From: Agaribacter marinus
Lineage (GTDB): Bacteria > Pseudomonadota > Gammaproteobacteria > Enterobacterales > Alteromonadaceae
Reading direction: 5' to 3'
Assembly (NCBI RefSeq): GCF_030160655.1
Contig: NZ_BSOT01000012.1
Span: forward strand, 1 to 64,000
Length of the DNA: 64,000 nt
Made by a program: the position numbers and the translations under genes. Below, piece after piece: positions 26,680 to 37,840 of this stretch; position 1 is the stretch's first letter, and the number at the start of each line of letters is the position of its first letter. The notes under the pieces are model-generated. The model was not told where the DNA came from and made no database searches. It worked only from the letters and a program-made list of their open reading frames with translations.

Positions 26680-28032
26680 ATGCAACAAGCAATTAATGTT
26701 GCCAAATTTGGTGGCACTAGTGTTGCCAACTATGATGTGATTAAAAATTGTGCATCAATCGTCATCAACAACCAAAACACGAAGGTTGTGGTAGTGAGTG
26801 CTGCGGCAGGCATAACAAATCATTTGGTGTCTCTGGCAAATACAGCGCTTACATCAGAGCAAATCACAGAAGTGGTTGAAAAAATTCGAATTATAGAGTT
26901 TAAAATCCTAAACGAATTGAAACAACCAAATGAAGTTGATGATAAACTTTTTGCCTTATTAGATGAGCTAGACGCACTGGCCAGGCATGAAGAGTTGAAT
27001 TTTAGAGATGATCTAAAAGATGACTTAATGTCAATGGGTGAAAGGATGTCATCATTGCTTGTTGCGGCCATTTTGCGAGAAATGGGCTGTGCCGCGATTA
27101 ACTTTGATGCGCGCAAAGTAATGCGCACAGATAGCACATTTACGGAAGCAGTCCCTAATGTCCGAGCGATTCGCGATTTATCGGAACAATTACTTGCACC
27201 AGAAATAAAAGATTCAGTAGTCGTTACTCAAGGGTTTGTCGGCGCTGATGACGATGGACGTACTACAACACTTGGTCGTGGTGGCTCTGACTTTACTGCT
27301 GCTTTACTTGCTGAAGCCTTAAATGCGAGTACTTGTGAAATTTGGACAGACGTAATTGGCGTATACACCACGGATCCTCGCATAACTGATAACGCCAGGC
27401 CTTTACCTGAATTGAGCTTTGAAGAGGCCGCTGAAATGGCTACGTTTGGCGCAAAAGTATTGCATCCCGCGACAATGGAACCAGCTCTCAGACAGAATAT
27501 TAACGTGTTTGTTGGCTCAAGTAAGGAGCCAGAAAAAGGCGGCACTTGGATTCGGCGCAATTGTGACTATGAACCGTCATTCAGAGCAATAACACGTCGT
27601 CGTGAGCAAGTACTGGTTACCGTAAAAACGCCAAAAATGATGTACGCACAAGGTTTTTTAGAGCGTGTATTTAAAATCATAGCAAAGCACAAACTAAGTG
27701 TTGATTTGGTTACTACATCAGAAATCGCCGTATCCTTTACCTTAGACAATCCTGCTAATTCTATTTCTGAAAGAATAAACAAAGAAACACTCACTGAGTT
27801 GAGTACAATATGTGAAGTGAGTGTTGAGCGCCACTTAGATGTTGTTACCGTCGTTGGAAACAATATGCACAGTGCTGCGGGTGTTTCGTCAAAGGTTTTT
27901 GCGGCTATTTCTGATTTTAATCTTCGTATGATATGTTTTGGCGCAAATGTGCATAATTTATCGTTTGTTGTGTCTGAAAAAGCAAGTGGTGACATCGTAA
28001 AGGTTTTACATAAGACGCTATTTGAAGAGTAA
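26680..28032 (+). CDS. lysC: Aspartate kinase, lysine-sensitive type (AK III)
   Basis: The start is the ATG 11 nt after GAGGA, giving 450 residues. The N-terminal amino-acid-kinase domain carries VAKFGGTSVAN, TTTLGRGGSDFTAALLAEAL and WTDVIGVYTTDPR. Two ACT domains lie C-terminal (from ~residue 300: VTVKTPKMMYAQGFLERVF, then VTVVGNNMHSAAG). The length and single-function layout match monofunctional LysC, the first step to lysine, threonine and methionine. It appears co-transcribed with the DUF192 gene, so a leader riboswitch immediately before lysC is excluded. Confidence 0.93.
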   Translation: MQQAINVAKFGGTSVANYDVIKNCASIVINNQNTKVVVVSAAAGITNHLVSLANTALTSEQITEVVEKIRIIEFKILNELKQPNEVDDKLFALLDELDALARHEELNFRDDLKDDLMSMGERMSSLLVAAILREMGCAAINFDARKVMRTDSTFTEAVPNVRAIRDLSEQLLAPEIKDSVVVTQGFVGADDDGRTTTLGRGGSDFTAALLAEALNASTCEIWTDVIGVYTTDPRITDNARPLPELSFEEAAEMATFGAKVLHPATMEPALRQNINVFVGSSKEPEKGGTWIRRNCDYEPSFRAITRRREQVLVTVKTPKMMYAQGFLERVFKIIAKHKLSVDLVTTSEIAVSFTLDNPANSISERINKETLTELSTICEVSVERHLDVVTVVGNNMHSAAGVSSKVFAAISDFNLRMICFGANVHNLSFVVSEKASGDIVKVLHKTLFEE

Positions 28033-28075
28033 AACGCGTTGTTTAACGCTATGCTTAGCTTAAAAGCAAAATAAA

Positions 28076-28105
28076 AAGGCGTAGTTCGATTGAGAACTAC
28101 GCCTT
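28076..28105. terminator. Bidirectional terminator between lysC and the MCP gene
   Basis: A 12-bp perfect stem (AAGGCGTAGTTC/GAACTACGCCTT) with a 6-nt loop is followed by TTTTTAT on the minus strand and by a weaker CTTTA on the plus strand, serving the convergent pair. Confidence 0.88.
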
Positions 28106-28156
28106 CTTTACATGGTAGGTAAGGTTATAAATTTACTGTATGGCTAAATATAGAAG

Positions 28157-30181
28157 TTACACTCTAAACTGACTGATGGACTCTTGCAGTTCTTCAGCAA
28201 GCTTAGCAACTTCCGCGCTTGAGTCAGCCGTTTGTTTGGCGCCAACAGATGTATGCTCTGCAATGCCTACAATACTCTCTAAGCGCTCACTAATCTGCGC
28301 AGATACAGAATGTTGTTCTTTTGCTGCTTCTTCAATGCGAGTACTTACTTCATATGCTCTATGCACCGCATCAGTGATTTGATTTAGCGCTTCGCCGGCT
28401 TTTTCAGTTTGTTCAACACAGGCAGTAGTCTGTTCTTTACCTTGATTCATGGCGGTAACGGCTTTTTCTGCGCCAGCCTGCAATACTTCAATCATGGCAT
28501 TAATTTCTTGGGTAGACTCTTGGGTGCGACTAGCAAGTGTTCTTACTTCGTCAGCAACTACGGCGAATCCGCGCCCTTGTTCGCCAGCCCTAGCTGCTTC
28601 TATCGCAGCATTCAGCGCTAACAAGTTAGTCTGGTCGGCAACACCGCGAATCACATCTAAAATACCACCTATACTTGCGCTATCTTGATGTAATTTGTTG
28701 ATGACGTCTGCGGCTTGCTCTACGTCATTCGCAAGTGCTTGAATCGTTGTTTTATTATCGGAAGATATAGCTTTTACTTTCTCTGCTTCTGAATCTGCTG
28801 CTTTGATTTCGACTAAGGTGTCATCAGCATTCTTAGTAACCAACTCTGAGGTCGTATGCATTTCTGTTGTAGCAGCCGCTATTTGCGATATTTGTGATTT
28901 TTGGTCTTCTATTGATTTTGTTGTCTCTAAGGTAATTGTCGAGGTTTGACCTGATGCAGAGGCCAACTGGTCTGCTCGCTGGTTAATTACATTGATCAAA
29001 TCTTTTAGATTATCGATAAGTTGGTTACAGTTTCTCGATAGTTCACCAAATTCATCCTTGGACGAATCATCTAGTCTGTGTGTGAGATCGCCAGAGGAGG
29101 CAATTTTTAGTAGTTCATTTACACGAGCCAAAGGCTTTGTAATCGCCATTACGCTTAAATAACCAATCCCGCCAGCGAGAGCAAATGAAATAATAACGAC
29201 GACGATAGTGGTGGTAGTACTGCTCGAAATTTGCATACTTACGCTTTGTTTGATGTTAGACGCTTTGTCATCCGCCATTGTGTTCAAAGCATCCAGTTCT
29301 GAAATTGCCTCTGTTATCTTTACGTCTGCATTCTCAAGCGCTTGCTCAGACGCTTGAATGTTGCTTAACTCATTCATTTTAATGGCGAGTAAGCCATCAT
29401 TTGACGTGATGCTTTGAGTAAGTTGTTGTAACAAGTCGCTGACTTCTTCAATTGTACCTGAGTCATCTTCACCATTCGCCGCAGCTTCCATTTCAGCGAA
29501 GCGTTGCTGTATTTGGTCTAGCACAACGGTGACATCTTTACTGCGTAGCTCTGCGCGTTGTATCATTTCTGTTTTTGCGTAGTCAGACGATGCAGTAATC
29601 ACAGAAAGCATGTTAGCTTCTACTGTATTTGCAATTTCTGCCGCTTTGGAAAGGGCGTTTGAGTCTTCTATTTCATCTAAGTCGGTAAAGTCGAGTAATA
29701 AGGTAGAAGCATCATCAGCATACTCCTCCAAGTTGCTTATAATATCTTCTAGTTTCGAATGGTCATCAATCGCATTCAAGTGCGCGTTGAACATTTTGGT
29801 ATTTGTAGTGACATATTCTTCATAGAGTTTATCTAAGCTATTAACAGAGCTTCGCAAACCTTCGTCATTTTTTACGACTTCTCTAAGTTTTGTGAGCGCA
29901 GCGTCAAAATTTTCTTTACTTTGAGCAAATGATTCTTGTTTTTTTACGACATCATCTCTATTCGAGGTAACAAAACCCTCAAAGGATAACCGACCCATGT
30001 TAAGAAATGCCGCTTTAAGCGTTGAACTCCCTGACACTGTCGGCAGCGCTAATTGACTTACTTCTTCAGAAGCATTTCCTACCTTATTCAGGCCGCTAAT
30101 TGAAACATAGCCTAAAATAAGCAGAAGAACGCTAATGACAGAAAAACCGCCAATAACTCTCATAGCTACCGTTATATTCAT
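28157..30181 (-). CDS. Methyl-accepting chemotaxis protein
   Basis: The 674-residue receptor has TM1 at residues ~7-30, a long helical periplasmic sensor (~31-310), TM2 near 320-345, a HAMP domain ([20 protein letters not shown]) and a cytoplasmic signalling coiled coil. The hairpin tip [20 protein letters not shown], followed by [15 protein letters not shown], contacts CheA/CheW. No C-terminal CheR pentapeptide is seen. The ligand is unknown. It is a single-gene unit with a strong terminator. Confidence 0.95.
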   Translation of the reverse strand: MNITVAMRVIGGFSVISVLLLILGYVSISGLNKVGNASEEVSQLALPTVSGSSTLKAAFLNMGRLSFEGFVTSNRDDVVKKQESFAQSKENFDAALTKLREVVKNDEGLRSSVNSLDKLYEEYVTTNTKMFNAHLNAIDDHSKLEDIISNLEEYADDASTLLLDFTDLDEIEDSNALSKAAEIANTVEANMLSVITASSDYAKTEMIQRAELRSKDVTVVLDQIQQRFAEMEAAANGEDDSGTIEEVSDLLQQLTQSITSNDGLLAIKMNELSNIQASEQALENADVKITEAISELDALNTMADDKASNIKQSVSMQISSSTTTTIVVVIISFALAGGIGYLSVMAITKPLARVNELLKIASSGDLTHRLDDSSKDEFGELSRNCNQLIDNLKDLINVINQRADQLASASGQTSTITLETTKSIEDQKSQISQIAAATTEMHTTSELVTKNADDTLVEIKAADSEAEKVKAISSDNKTTIQALANDVEQAADVINKLHQDSASIGGILDVIRGVADQTNLLALNAAIEAARAGEQGRGFAVVADEVRTLASRTQESTQEINAMIEVLQAGAEKAVTAMNQGKEQTTACVEQTEKAGEALNQITDAVHRAYEVSTRIEEAAKEQHSVSAQISERLESIVGIAEHTSVGAKQTADSSAEVAKLAEELQESISQFRV

Positions 30182-30254
30182 ACTTACTCCCGTGACATCT
30201 CGTACCGTAGATAAATTTAGTCCTTGATGCTTTATCGTCAGGGAGGATGAGATC

Positions 30255-31073
30255 TTAAGCGGAATATTCTATGAGTTGATTATTCTCTAAGCACAGAAGA
30301 GACATTTTATTCCCCCATACATAACCAGTATCTAGCGCAAAAACCTTGTACCGTTGAGTTTTTGCTAAGGTGGCTTCGCCATTAAGAGACGCCCAATGAC
30401 CGAAAATAAGCCGGTGATTTGGTTTTAGAGATTTGTTGTTGATTGAGTACCAAGGGATAAGGGGTTTAGGTGATTGAAGGGGGTGGCTTTTATTTGTGAA
30501 TTCTAAACTTAGGTCATTATTAAGATATCGCATCCGCGTCATGGCATTAACAATGAAACGGAGTTTGCCTTCAGGGCTTAATTCGTTATTCCAGAGATCA
30601 GGCGTATTGCCGTACATGTTTTTTAAAAACTCACTAGGATCACTTTTATTTAAGTGTGTAGATACTTGTTTAGAATATTGCAATGCGTCCTTCGGCGACC
30701 ATAAAGGGTATAAACCAGCATGGGTAATCAGTGTTTTACGGCTAGGTTTTATTGCTAGTGGGCAGGTTTTTAGCCATTCAACCAAATTTGGGAAAGCTTT
30801 ACTTTTAAGTAATTTTTCAAGCTTGTCTTGAGGCTTAGGGTTACGAATACCATAAGCTACGGCGAGTAGGTGCAAATCGTGATTACCCAGTACCGTTGCA
30901 AAGGCACTTCCTAAGTCTCTACAATACTCTAAGGTTTTGAGGGAATCTGGCCCCCTTGCAATTAAATCGCCTACTGCCCAAAGTTTATCTTGGGTTGGGT
31001 TAAAATCGACTTTTTTTAAAATGCCTCGAAGACCGGCGTAGCAGCCTTGGATATCGCCGATAACATAGTTCAT
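30255..31073 (-). CDS. apaH: Symmetrical diadenosine tetraphosphatase ApaH
   Basis: The 272-residue enzyme hydrolyses Ap4A to two ADP in the cytoplasm. Metallophosphatase motifs are intact: [10 protein letters not shown] (I), [11 protein letters not shown] (II) and GNHDLHLL (III), with a late HAGLYPLW and GHWASLNG. It is the last gene of the lptD-surA-pdxA-rsmA-apaG-apaH run, 20 bp behind apaG. No clear terminator follows. Confidence 0.96.
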   Translation of the reverse strand: MNYVIGDIQGCYAGLRGILKKVDFNPTQDKLWAVGDLIARGPDSLKTLEYCRDLGSAFATVLGNHDLHLLAVAYGIRNPKPQDKLEKLLKSKAFPNLVEWLKTCPLAIKPSRKTLITHAGLYPLWSPKDALQYSKQVSTHLNKSDPSEFLKNMYGNTPDLWNNELSPEGKLRFIVNAMTRMRYLNNDLSLEFTNKSHPLQSPKPLIPWYSINNKSLKPNHRLIFGHWASLNGEATLAKTQRYKVFALDTGYVWGNKMSLLCLENNQLIEYSA

Positions 31074-31093
31074 ACGATCGTAACCAATGAATC

Positions 31094-31465
31094 TTAATGT
31101 AAGCTGTTAGGCACAGCTAAACTAAACACAGGAATCGTTGCTCTGTATTCACTATTGTCAGGCAGAGAAAAATCGTAGAAGCCTTCCATTGTGCCGACTT
31201 TAGTTTTTAACATCGAAGCGCTTGAATATGAGAAAGTATCTTTAGGCTTAATGGTCGGCTGTTCACCAACGACACCTTCACCTTGTACTTCAACTTTTTC
31301 ACCGTCGCCATTCGTAATTAGCCAGTATCGACTTTTAAGGGTCATGTCTTGTTCGGAGTTATTAGTGATAGACACCGTATAACTAAATACGAAGACTTGT
31401 TCTTTGTTTCCTTGGTCTTGTTTACCAATGAATTTACTCTTTACGGCGACTGATATTCTTTCCAT
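31094..31465 (-). CDS. apaG: ApaG protein
   Basis: The ATG giving MERISVAVKSKFIG is the natural start, one base after the rsmA stop codon; the longer frame would run back into rsmA. The ~123-residue fibronectin-III-like protein shows the ApaG core YTVSITNNSE, LKSRYWLITNGDG, VEVQGEGVVGEQP and a C-terminal GFYDF. It is translationally coupled to rsmA. The molecular role is not settled. Confidence 0.95.
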   Translation of the reverse strand: MERISVAVKSKFIGKQDQGNKEQVFVFSYTVSITNNSEQDMTLKSRYWLITNGDGEKVEVQGEGVVGEQPTIKPKDTFSYSSASMLKTKVGTMEGFYDFSLPDNSEYRATIPVFSLAVPNSLH

Positions 31466-31466
31466 T

Positions 31467-32264
31467 TTAGTTTTCACATATTTTATTTGTGATGGCACAA
31501 AACTCTTTTAAAGAAAGTTCCTGTGCTCTTGCATCAGGTTTTATGCCGATATCAATCATTTCAGCATCATCAATCAATTCTCTCAAGCTATTTTTGAGTG
31601 TCTTGCGGCGTTGGTTAAATGCAGCGGCAACCACTCGCTGTAAGGTTCGTATACACTGAACCGTTGCCGGAGCTTCTTTGTGCGGTATTAAGCGAACGAT
31701 TGCTGAGTCAACCTTGGGTGGTGGTTTGAAGGCTGTAGGCGGGACCATAAGTACTGGTACTGCCTCACAATAATACTGTGCCATCACCGATAACCTGCCA
31801 TAAAGTTTATCTCCGGGCCCGGCGCAAAGACGTTTCACCACTTCGTATTGCAACATAAAGTGCATGTCCTGAATATGCTGGCAATGGTCAAATAAATGGA
31901 ACATCAAAGGCGTTGAAATGTTGTACGGCAGGTTACCAAATATTCTCATCGGCATATTTGGTGTCGCTAAGGACGAAAAGTCGACTTTTAACGCGTCAGC
32001 TTCGATGATTGTGAGTTTTTCTTTGATAAACGGGTGTTGTCGAAGTCGAGTCGCTAAGTCTCTGTCCAATTCAACCACGGTTAAATGCGTCACGGCCTCT
32101 GCAACAGGTTCAGTTAACGCGCCCAATCCTGGACCAATTTCAATAAGGTGTTCGCCGTCTTGTGGGTTTATAGAGGATACTATTTGGTCAATAATATAAT
32201 CATCATGCAAGAAATTTTGCCCGAAGCGCTTTCTTGCCGTATGTCCTAGATGTGTCTTGTTCAA
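31467..32264 (-). CDS. rsmA: 16S rRNA dimethyladenosine transferase RsmA (KsgA)
   Basis: The 265-residue SAM-dependent enzyme dimethylates the two adenines in the 16S 3' terminal hairpin. It shows [10 protein letters not shown], the SAM loop [14 protein letters not shown], the acidic EADALKVDF and the catalytic NLPYNIS. The C-terminal domain holds [13 protein letters not shown]. Its ATG overlaps the pdxA stop by 4 nt. Confidence 0.97.
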   Translation of the reverse strand: MNKTHLGHTARKRFGQNFLHDDYIIDQIVSSINPQDGEHLIEIGPGLGALTEPVAEAVTHLTVVELDRDLATRLRQHPFIKEKLTIIEADALKVDFSSLATPNMPMRIFGNLPYNISTPLMFHLFDHCQHIQDMHFMLQYEVVKRLCAGPGDKLYGRLSVMAQYYCEAVPVLMVPPTAFKPPPKVDSAIVRLIPHKEAPATVQCIRTLQRVVAAAFNQRRKTLKNSLRELIDDAEMIDIGIKPDARAQELSLKEFCAITNKICEN

Positions 32265-33247
32265 GCTTTTTTCTTCGCTAATTTAATGGCTTTGTTTAAT
32301 GCTTTGGCCATACTGCCAGCGTCAACATTACCGGTACCTGCTAAGTCAGTGGCTGTGCCATGGTCGACTGATGTTCGAATAAAGGGGAGGCCCAAGGTAA
32401 TATTGACAGAATTGCCAAAGCCTTTAAATTTCAATACAGGTAATCCCTGATCATGGTACATGGCAAGCACTGCATCAGCTTTGTCCAAATATTTTGTTTG
32501 AAATATAGTATCCGCAGGCAACGGACCAACAAGGTTCAGCCCTTGCTCTCTTAATTTGTCTAGGGTGGGGGTGATGACCAGGATTTCTTCATTCCCTAAG
32601 TGACCATCTTCTCCGGCATGTGGGTTTAAACCACATACGTAGATAGTAGGATCTGGTATGCCAAATTTAAGTTTTAAATCCGTATTCATAATACGAATCA
32701 CTTTTTCAATACGCTCCGGTGTTATCGCTTTTGATACATAGGCCAGTGGAATATGCGTCGTGGCAAGACAAACACGCAAGCCATCTGTCGCCAACATCAT
32801 AACGACATCTGCAGTATTTGATTGTTGGGCAAAGTACTCCGTATGTCCGCTAAACGATACGCCAGCTTTATTAATAATTCCTTTATGAACGGGACCAGTC
32901 ACGACAGCATCAAAGTCTCCATTGATATTTTGCTCGCACGCTTGACGCAACGTTTCTACAACATAATGTCCGTTTTCAGCATTTAATTTGCCTATCTCAA
33001 CATGTGCCGATACGGGAATATGATGGACGATCATTTGCCCGGGTTGTTGAACGTACGTTAAGTTTGGCTCAAAAGGAATTATTTCAAGTGCTACGCCCAA
33101 TGATTCTGCGCGTTCAGCCATCATTTGCGCATCTGCAAATACAACCAATTGTGCATCCCATTCTTGACTCGCAAGTTGAATCGCTAAATCTGGACCAATG
33201 CCTGCAGGTTCCCCTGGTGTCACGGCTAAACGTATTGGAGTTGTCAT
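32261..33247 (-). CDS. pdxA: 4-hydroxythreonine-4-phosphate dehydrogenase PdxA
   Basis: The 328-residue enzyme carries out an NAD-dependent oxidation in pyridoxal phosphate synthesis. Diagnostic segments are [13 protein letters not shown] at the N-terminus, [20 protein letters not shown] with a metal histidine, [25 protein letters not shown] and [16 protein letters not shown]. It sits between surA (8 bp before) and rsmA (overlap), as in E. coli. Confidence 0.97.
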   Translation of the reverse strand: MTTPIRLAVTPGEPAGIGPDLAIQLASQEWDAQLVVFADAQMMAERAESLGVALEIIPFEPNLTYVQQPGQMIVHHIPVSAHVEIGKLNAENGHYVVETLRQACEQNINGDFDAVVTGPVHKGIINKAGVSFSGHTEYFAQQSNTADVVMMLATDGLRVCLATTHIPLAYVSKAITPERIEKVIRIMNTDLKLKFGIPDPTIYVCGLNPHAGEDGHLGNEEILVITPTLDKLREQGLNLVGPLPADTIFQTKYLDKADAVLAMYHDQGLPVLKFKGFGNSVNITLGLPFIRTSVDHGTATDLAGTGNVDAGSMAKALNKAIKLAKKKA

Positions 33248-33255
33248 TGTTTTTC

Positions 33256-34545
33256 CTAAGAGTCTAGCACTTCAATATAGGCTTGGTTACGCATTTCTCG
33301 TAGCCATGTATCTGTTTCTTCTTGAAACTTCCTATTAAATATTAGTTGATACGCGCGCTCTTCTTTGCGCTTTTCTGTGGCATCTTCAACGCGTTTGTCG
33401 ATGAGTTGAATTAAGTGCCAACCGAATTGGCTTTTTACTGGTTGGCTGTATTCGCCGGTATCCAGTGCCATAAGTGCGTCTTTAAACGTTGGGTCAAAAA
33501 CATTCGGATCAGACCAGCCTAATTCGCCGCCGCGCAAGGCAGAACCTGGGTCTTCAGAGTGTTCTTTGGCAAGCTCAGCAAAATCAGCTGTGCCGTCTAT
33601 TAACTGTGTTCTGAAATCAATCAACATCTGTTCCGCTTTTGCGTCGCTTAAAATGATAGATGGCGCTACCAATATATGACGTGCATTTACTTCTTCAACT
33701 TCTACTACCTCGACGCCGCGAGCGTCTATTACTTTCAGTATATGGAAACCAGCACCAGATCTAATCGGTCCGACAAGCTCATCTTTTTTCTTACTTTGCA
33801 CGGCTTCGGCAAATAAGGTCGGCATTGAGTTAATATTTTTCCAGCCCATATCGCCACCATCTAATGCTTCTGCACCTGACGATGAGCCAATGGCCATTTT
33901 AGCAAAGTCTGAACCAGTGTTTAGCAGCTCTATTATTTTATCCGCGCGCGCTCTTGCTGCGTTGACCTCATCTTCGCCTGCATCACCGGCTATACCAACC
34001 AAAATGTGCCCTAAGCGATATTCCGCCTGTGCATTTCCTTGTTGTTCAATCATTTCTACCAGTGTTTCAATTTCACGAGGACTCACATAAACTCGACGAC
34101 GCACATTCGCGCGCCTGACTTCGCCGGTGATAAGTTCTTTCCTAATCTGTTCTCTATAGACTTCATAAGGAATACCTTGTGTAGATAGCTCTTGTCGAAG
34201 TTGAGCGGTGGTTGCGCCTTCGCCTTGAGCAATTCTCTCAATGGTTTGATCGAGCTGAGGATCGCTTACTTGAATACCCATTCTCTCAGCCATTTGTGCT
34301 TGCAAGCTTTCTAGAATTAGTCTTTCAGTAGCTTGAGTGCGAAGTGCGCGCTCAGAGGGTAATGTTTGCCCTTGTGCAAGCGCATTTGCCTTTACTGATT
34401 CCACTAAGTCGGTTATTTCACTTTCCAAAATAACCCCTTGATCCACGACTACCGCGACTTTATCAAGTAACTCTTTCGCAAGTGACGTATGTGCCGACAC
34501 CAGTAAACAAATACTTAAACCTAATACTCGAATTGTTTTATTCAT
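33256..34545 (-). CDS. surA: Periplasmic chaperone/peptidyl-prolyl isomerase SurA
   Basis: The chosen ATG gives a clean signal peptide ([20 protein letters not shown], cleaved near SLAKE); a GTG two codons earlier overlaps the GAGTGG ribosome-binding site. The N-domain (residues ~25-165) is followed by two parvulin domains: [12 protein letters not shown] through [14 protein letters not shown], and [12 protein letters not shown] through [15 protein letters not shown] short C-terminal helix follows. SurA carries outer-membrane proteins, including LptD encoded just upstream, to the Bam complex. Confidence 0.96.
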   Translation of the reverse strand: MNKTIRVLGLSICLLVSAHTSLAKELLDKVAVVVDQGVILESEITDLVESVKANALAQGQTLPSERALRTQATERLILESLQAQMAERMGIQVSDPQLDQTIERIAQGEGATTAQLRQELSTQGIPYEVYREQIRKELITGEVRRANVRRRVYVSPREIETLVEMIEQQGNAQAEYRLGHILVGIAGDAGEDEVNAARARADKIIELLNTGSDFAKMAIGSSSGAEALDGGDMGWKNINSMPTLFAEAVQSKKKDELVGPIRSGAGFHILKVIDARGVEVVEVEEVNARHILVAPSIILSDAKAEQMLIDFRTQLIDGTADFAELAKEHSEDPGSALRGGELGWSDPNVFDPTFKDALMALDTGEYSQPVKSQFGWHLIQLIDKRVEDATEKRKEERAYQLIFNRKFQEETDTWLREMRNQAYIEVLDS

Positions 34546-34562
34546 ATCCACTCAAAACTATT

Positions 34563-36779
34563 TTAATTTAGAACAAACGGCTGGCGATAACCAAATAACC
34601 CTTGTTCCAACATTCCAATTTTATTACGACGTCTATTATTGTTGCCTAGCCCTTTGAAAACAAACTGTAAGCCAATGCTAGAGTCAAATTCATTTAAGTC
34701 TCTTACACCATCGTTGTTAAAACGAGTCGCAAGTCTTCTTTGTGCAGTTAAACGTAGCGCCCAGCAGCAACTTTCATATTCAATCCCAAAAAAACTTTCC
34801 GAGGTTCGAGACCGTTCAATGTCTCTGTACCATCGTCCAACCCAATGCCATTTTTTGTTAATGGGCCAACTTGCCGAAATACCAAATTGATCAATTTGTT
34901 CATTTGAGAGCGATCGAATATACCGATGGTTTAATTGTACTAATTTTTCGTCGCTCCATCGATATTCTGTTGAAAAACTGCTGCGTTCTACTTTATCCGT
35001 CGCGTCGCTAACCTGAATATCAGAGTGTAAAAACCAGTTTTGGTTCACTTCCCAATCAAGTTCAGCGGCAATCGCTGAGCGATTGTCACTGCGAATACTG
35101 TCTTGCAATTTTGAATTTTCAAGATAGATGATTTGACCCACGCTAGCAACTAAAACCTCTCGGTTGTTACTATCTATAAATCGAGTCGTGGCACCAAGCG
35201 TAAATTGATTGTTGTCGTTAATTCGGTCTAGCCCAGTAAATTCTTGTCCGCGAAATAAATTGCTAAATGTCGTCAGCAATTCAGTGGTGTCATATAAACC
35301 AATGCTAGATTGCTCCTCAAAGCTAGTGTAGAGGTACTGCATCCTTGGCTCGAAAGTCATTGTGTAGTCTTTCTTTATACCCACATTTGGCCGTTCAAAA
35401 ATGAGGGAGCCATACAACCGAGCTTGTCCCAGTGTTCTATCTACCGTTTCTGCTAATTCATTGTTTCCATTGGGAACGTCTTGTTCGTAATAGGTGTGCA
35501 ATACACTAATTTGCGCTAAAAACTCACCCCATGATTTTTGATATGGCAAGGTCAGTGATGGTTCAATATGAAAACGAACTGCGTTAGCGAGGCTTGAGTT
35601 TGAGTTTTCAAAATAGGCCAGCTCTGATTTAACATCAAAGTTTAGGTTATTCGTGAGTGAGGTTGAATAGTTCAGTTTAGCCTCAGGCAGCGCTCTATAA
35701 TTAGAATCGACCTGACCAAGTGTTGCAAAGTCTCTGATCGACATCGAAAAATCAAGATCCTGAGAAAAATAACTCACTCCAAGCTGCCGATATAAATGTG
35801 TATCCGCTTGATTGTAAAAATCTGAACCGAGATCAACGATATAGTTATCGTCACTTAAGTCACTTATGTCTGCTACCACAGACCAGTTATCAGAGAGTTT
35901 TCCGCGGTGAGTAAAACGGTAAAAATAGCGGCTCTTGTCTTGATCGCGGTCTAAATCGCTGGGTAAATACTCTACATGGAGTTCACCTGCGTGTTGTGCA
36001 AACAGGTAGCGAAATTCATTTTTAAACTGCACTCCACGGTTTGTCATAAAACGTGTGCTAAATGTTGTATCTAAATTGGGTGCTATATTCCAATAAAAAG
36101 GTTGCTCGTATTCAACACCGGTGCTACTCGAGCTGCCAATATCAGGGAACAAAAAGCCGCTTTGTCTTTCAGTCGTAATCGGAAATGCAAAATATGGCAA
36201 ATAAAATATAGGAATGCCGCCAACATAAAACACAGTGTGTTTTGCTTCACCAAACGGGCGTCCTTTTTTTATAGACATTTCGCTTGCTTGAATTTTCCAG
36301 TCTTCACCACCGACAGGACAGGTAGTAAAACTGACATCTTCTAGCAATACGCCTTTTTCTTGGGAAATGGACAACAACTCCGCTCCGCCGCGACCTTTTG
36401 TGGTGCTAAGCTTGTATTCTGTCGACGCCATTTGCAGGAGTTTTAGTGGTGCATTGACTTCGACACCGACGCTATCCACCTGCAAAAGCGCGTCGGTATA
36501 CAAAACGTCACCATCCGCACGAATGATTTTGCCATTCTCTTCAACCGTTGCTGACTCAGTTTTAATCGTGCTTTCTGAAGTCGCGATTGTGACGCTGCCC
36601 TCAAATGTGGCGACTTTATTGCGAATGATTTGCGCAGCTTCTGAGTTGACTTGAATTTGCCCTTCTGCCACATTTTTAGGCATAAATGAGTGAACGTCTA
36701 CCTGACACGCTTCTTGAGCACTTGCTGAAAAAGCAGCAACTGATACAAAAGTAGATAAGATTAGCGAGCAGTGTTTCAT
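34563..36779 (-). CDS. lptD: LPS-assembly outer membrane protein LptD
   Basis: The start giving MKHCSLILSTF is preferred over a frame 12 codons longer, because it makes a normal signal peptide (cleaved near SASAQ). The OstA/LptA-like jellyroll occupies residues ~40-140 (VATFEGSVTIATSE, ADGDVLYTDALLQVDS), and the rest is the large C-terminal barrel. The four cysteines of LptD are present: Cys25, one in FTTCPVGG and the adjacent pair in SCCWALRL. These form the two interdomain disulfides. It is the first gene of the leftward cluster and is divergent from djlA. Confidence 0.96.
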   Translation of the reverse strand: MKHCSLILSTFVSVAAFSASAQEACQVDVHSFMPKNVAEGQIQVNSEAAQIIRNKVATFEGSVTIATSESTIKTESATVEENGKIIRADGDVLYTDALLQVDSVGVEVNAPLKLLQMASTEYKLSTTKGRGGAELLSISQEKGVLLEDVSFTTCPVGGEDWKIQASEMSIKKGRPFGEAKHTVFYVGGIPIFYLPYFAFPITTERQSGFLFPDIGSSSSTGVEYEQPFYWNIAPNLDTTFSTRFMTNRGVQFKNEFRYLFAQHAGELHVEYLPSDLDRDQDKSRYFYRFTHRGKLSDNWSVVADISDLSDDNYIVDLGSDFYNQADTHLYRQLGVSYFSQDLDFSMSIRDFATLGQVDSNYRALPEAKLNYSTSLTNNLNFDVKSELAYFENSNSSLANAVRFHIEPSLTLPYQKSWGEFLAQISVLHTYYEQDVPNGNNELAETVDRTLGQARLYGSLIFERPNVGIKKDYTMTFEPRMQYLYTSFEEQSSIGLYDTTELLTTFSNLFRGQEFTGLDRINDNNQFTLGATTRFIDSNNREVLVASVGQIIYLENSKLQDSIRSDNRSAIAAELDWEVNQNWFLHSDIQVSDATDKVERSSFSTEYRWSDEKLVQLNHRYIRSLSNEQIDQFGISASWPINKKWHWVGRWYRDIERSRTSESFFGIEYESCCWALRLTAQRRLATRFNNDGVRDLNEFDSSIGLQFVFKGLGNNNRRRNKIGMLEQGLFGYRQPFVLN

Positions 36780-36952
36780 TATTTTGGGTGTACGTCGGCG
36801 CAGTAGAGTAATCAAAACAACCGCGAAGTTTATATTCTATGGGATGAATTACCAACCTTTATGTTAAATAAAAGCGTTTTTTTCTGAAATATGGCCCAAT
36901 TGTCATTACAATTGTGCGAGATTAATGGCAAATGTTACATAGAATAATAATT

Positions 36953-37840
36953 ATGGGTTATTGGGGAAAGGTAATTGGTGTACTTATTGGTATTGCTATC
37001 TTTAAGTTACCTGGTGCAATTTTGGGCCTGATTGTAGGCCATCTTTTCGATATTAATTACGCAAGGGATTTTTCGGCAAAAGGTGGTTTCGCTCGGTTTT
37101 TTTCGTCGCCGGAGAAGATAAAAAATGATGCCGTTTTTTTTCATGCCTTATTTTCATCGTTAGGTCATTTAGCAAAAGCCGATGGCAGAGTCACGCCTGA
37201 AGAAATACAAGTAGCCTCGCGACTAATGGATGATATGCAGCTTAGTGGCGACGTCAGAATAGAGGCGCAGCAAGCGTTCCGAGAGGGAAAATCTAAATCT
37301 TTTCCTCTTGCGGATATGCTCAAAGTTTTTAAACAGCACTGCCATAATCGTCGAGATATGCTGCAAGTATTTTTGGAAATACTTATTGCTGCCGCGTGTT
37401 CGGACGGGCGTTTAAGTGCAGAAGAACTTAATATTCTTAAAGCGGTGGCGAAAGGTTTAGGCTTTAGTCAGGCGGATTTACAATTTTTAATTACGACCTA
37501 TGAAGCGGGCCAGCGTTTTAGACGAGCAAGCGGTCAACAGCGTCGCCGCACTAACAGTCAATCTCAACAATCACATTCGAATCGCTCACAGGGCAATAGC
37601 AGCTATTCAAGTCAAGCGAATGCGAATAGTTTAGACGATGCATATCAAATTATCGGCGTGTCGAAATCAATGTCAGGTAAAGACGTGAAAAAAGCGTATA
37701 AAAAGCTAATGTCTCAGCATCATCCTGACAAACTGTTAGCAAAAGGGGTGCCTCAGCAAGCCTTGGACTTAGCAAAAGAAAAAACGCAAGACATTCAAGC
37801 TGCTTATGCGTTAATCAGACAATCTAGGAGCGATATTTGA
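36953..37840 (+). CDS. djlA: Co-chaperone DjlA (TerB + J domain)
   Basis: From the ATG giving MGYWGKVIG, the ~295-residue protein has a glycine-rich membrane segment (residues ~7-28), a TerB-like helical domain (HALFSSLGHLAKADGRVTPE, AAACSDGRLSAEELNILK), a Gln/Ser-rich linker and a C-terminal J domain with the HPD motif in MSQHHPDKL. It stimulates DnaK at the inner membrane. The first seven residues of the longer reading have no support. Its stop overlaps the xerD start. Confidence 0.94.
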   Translation: MGYWGKVIGVLIGIAIFKLPGAILGLIVGHLFDINYARDFSAKGGFARFFSSPEKIKNDAVFFHALFSSLGHLAKADGRVTPEEIQVASRLMDDMQLSGDVRIEAQQAFREGKSKSFPLADMLKVFKQHCHNRRDMLQVFLEILIAAACSDGRLSAEELNILKAVAKGLGFSQADLQFLITTYEAGQRFRRASGQQRRRTNSQSQQSHSNRSQGNSSYSSQANANSLDDAYQIIGVSKSMSGKDVKKAYKKLMSQHHPDKLLAKGVPQQALDLAKEKTQDIQAAYALIRQSRSDI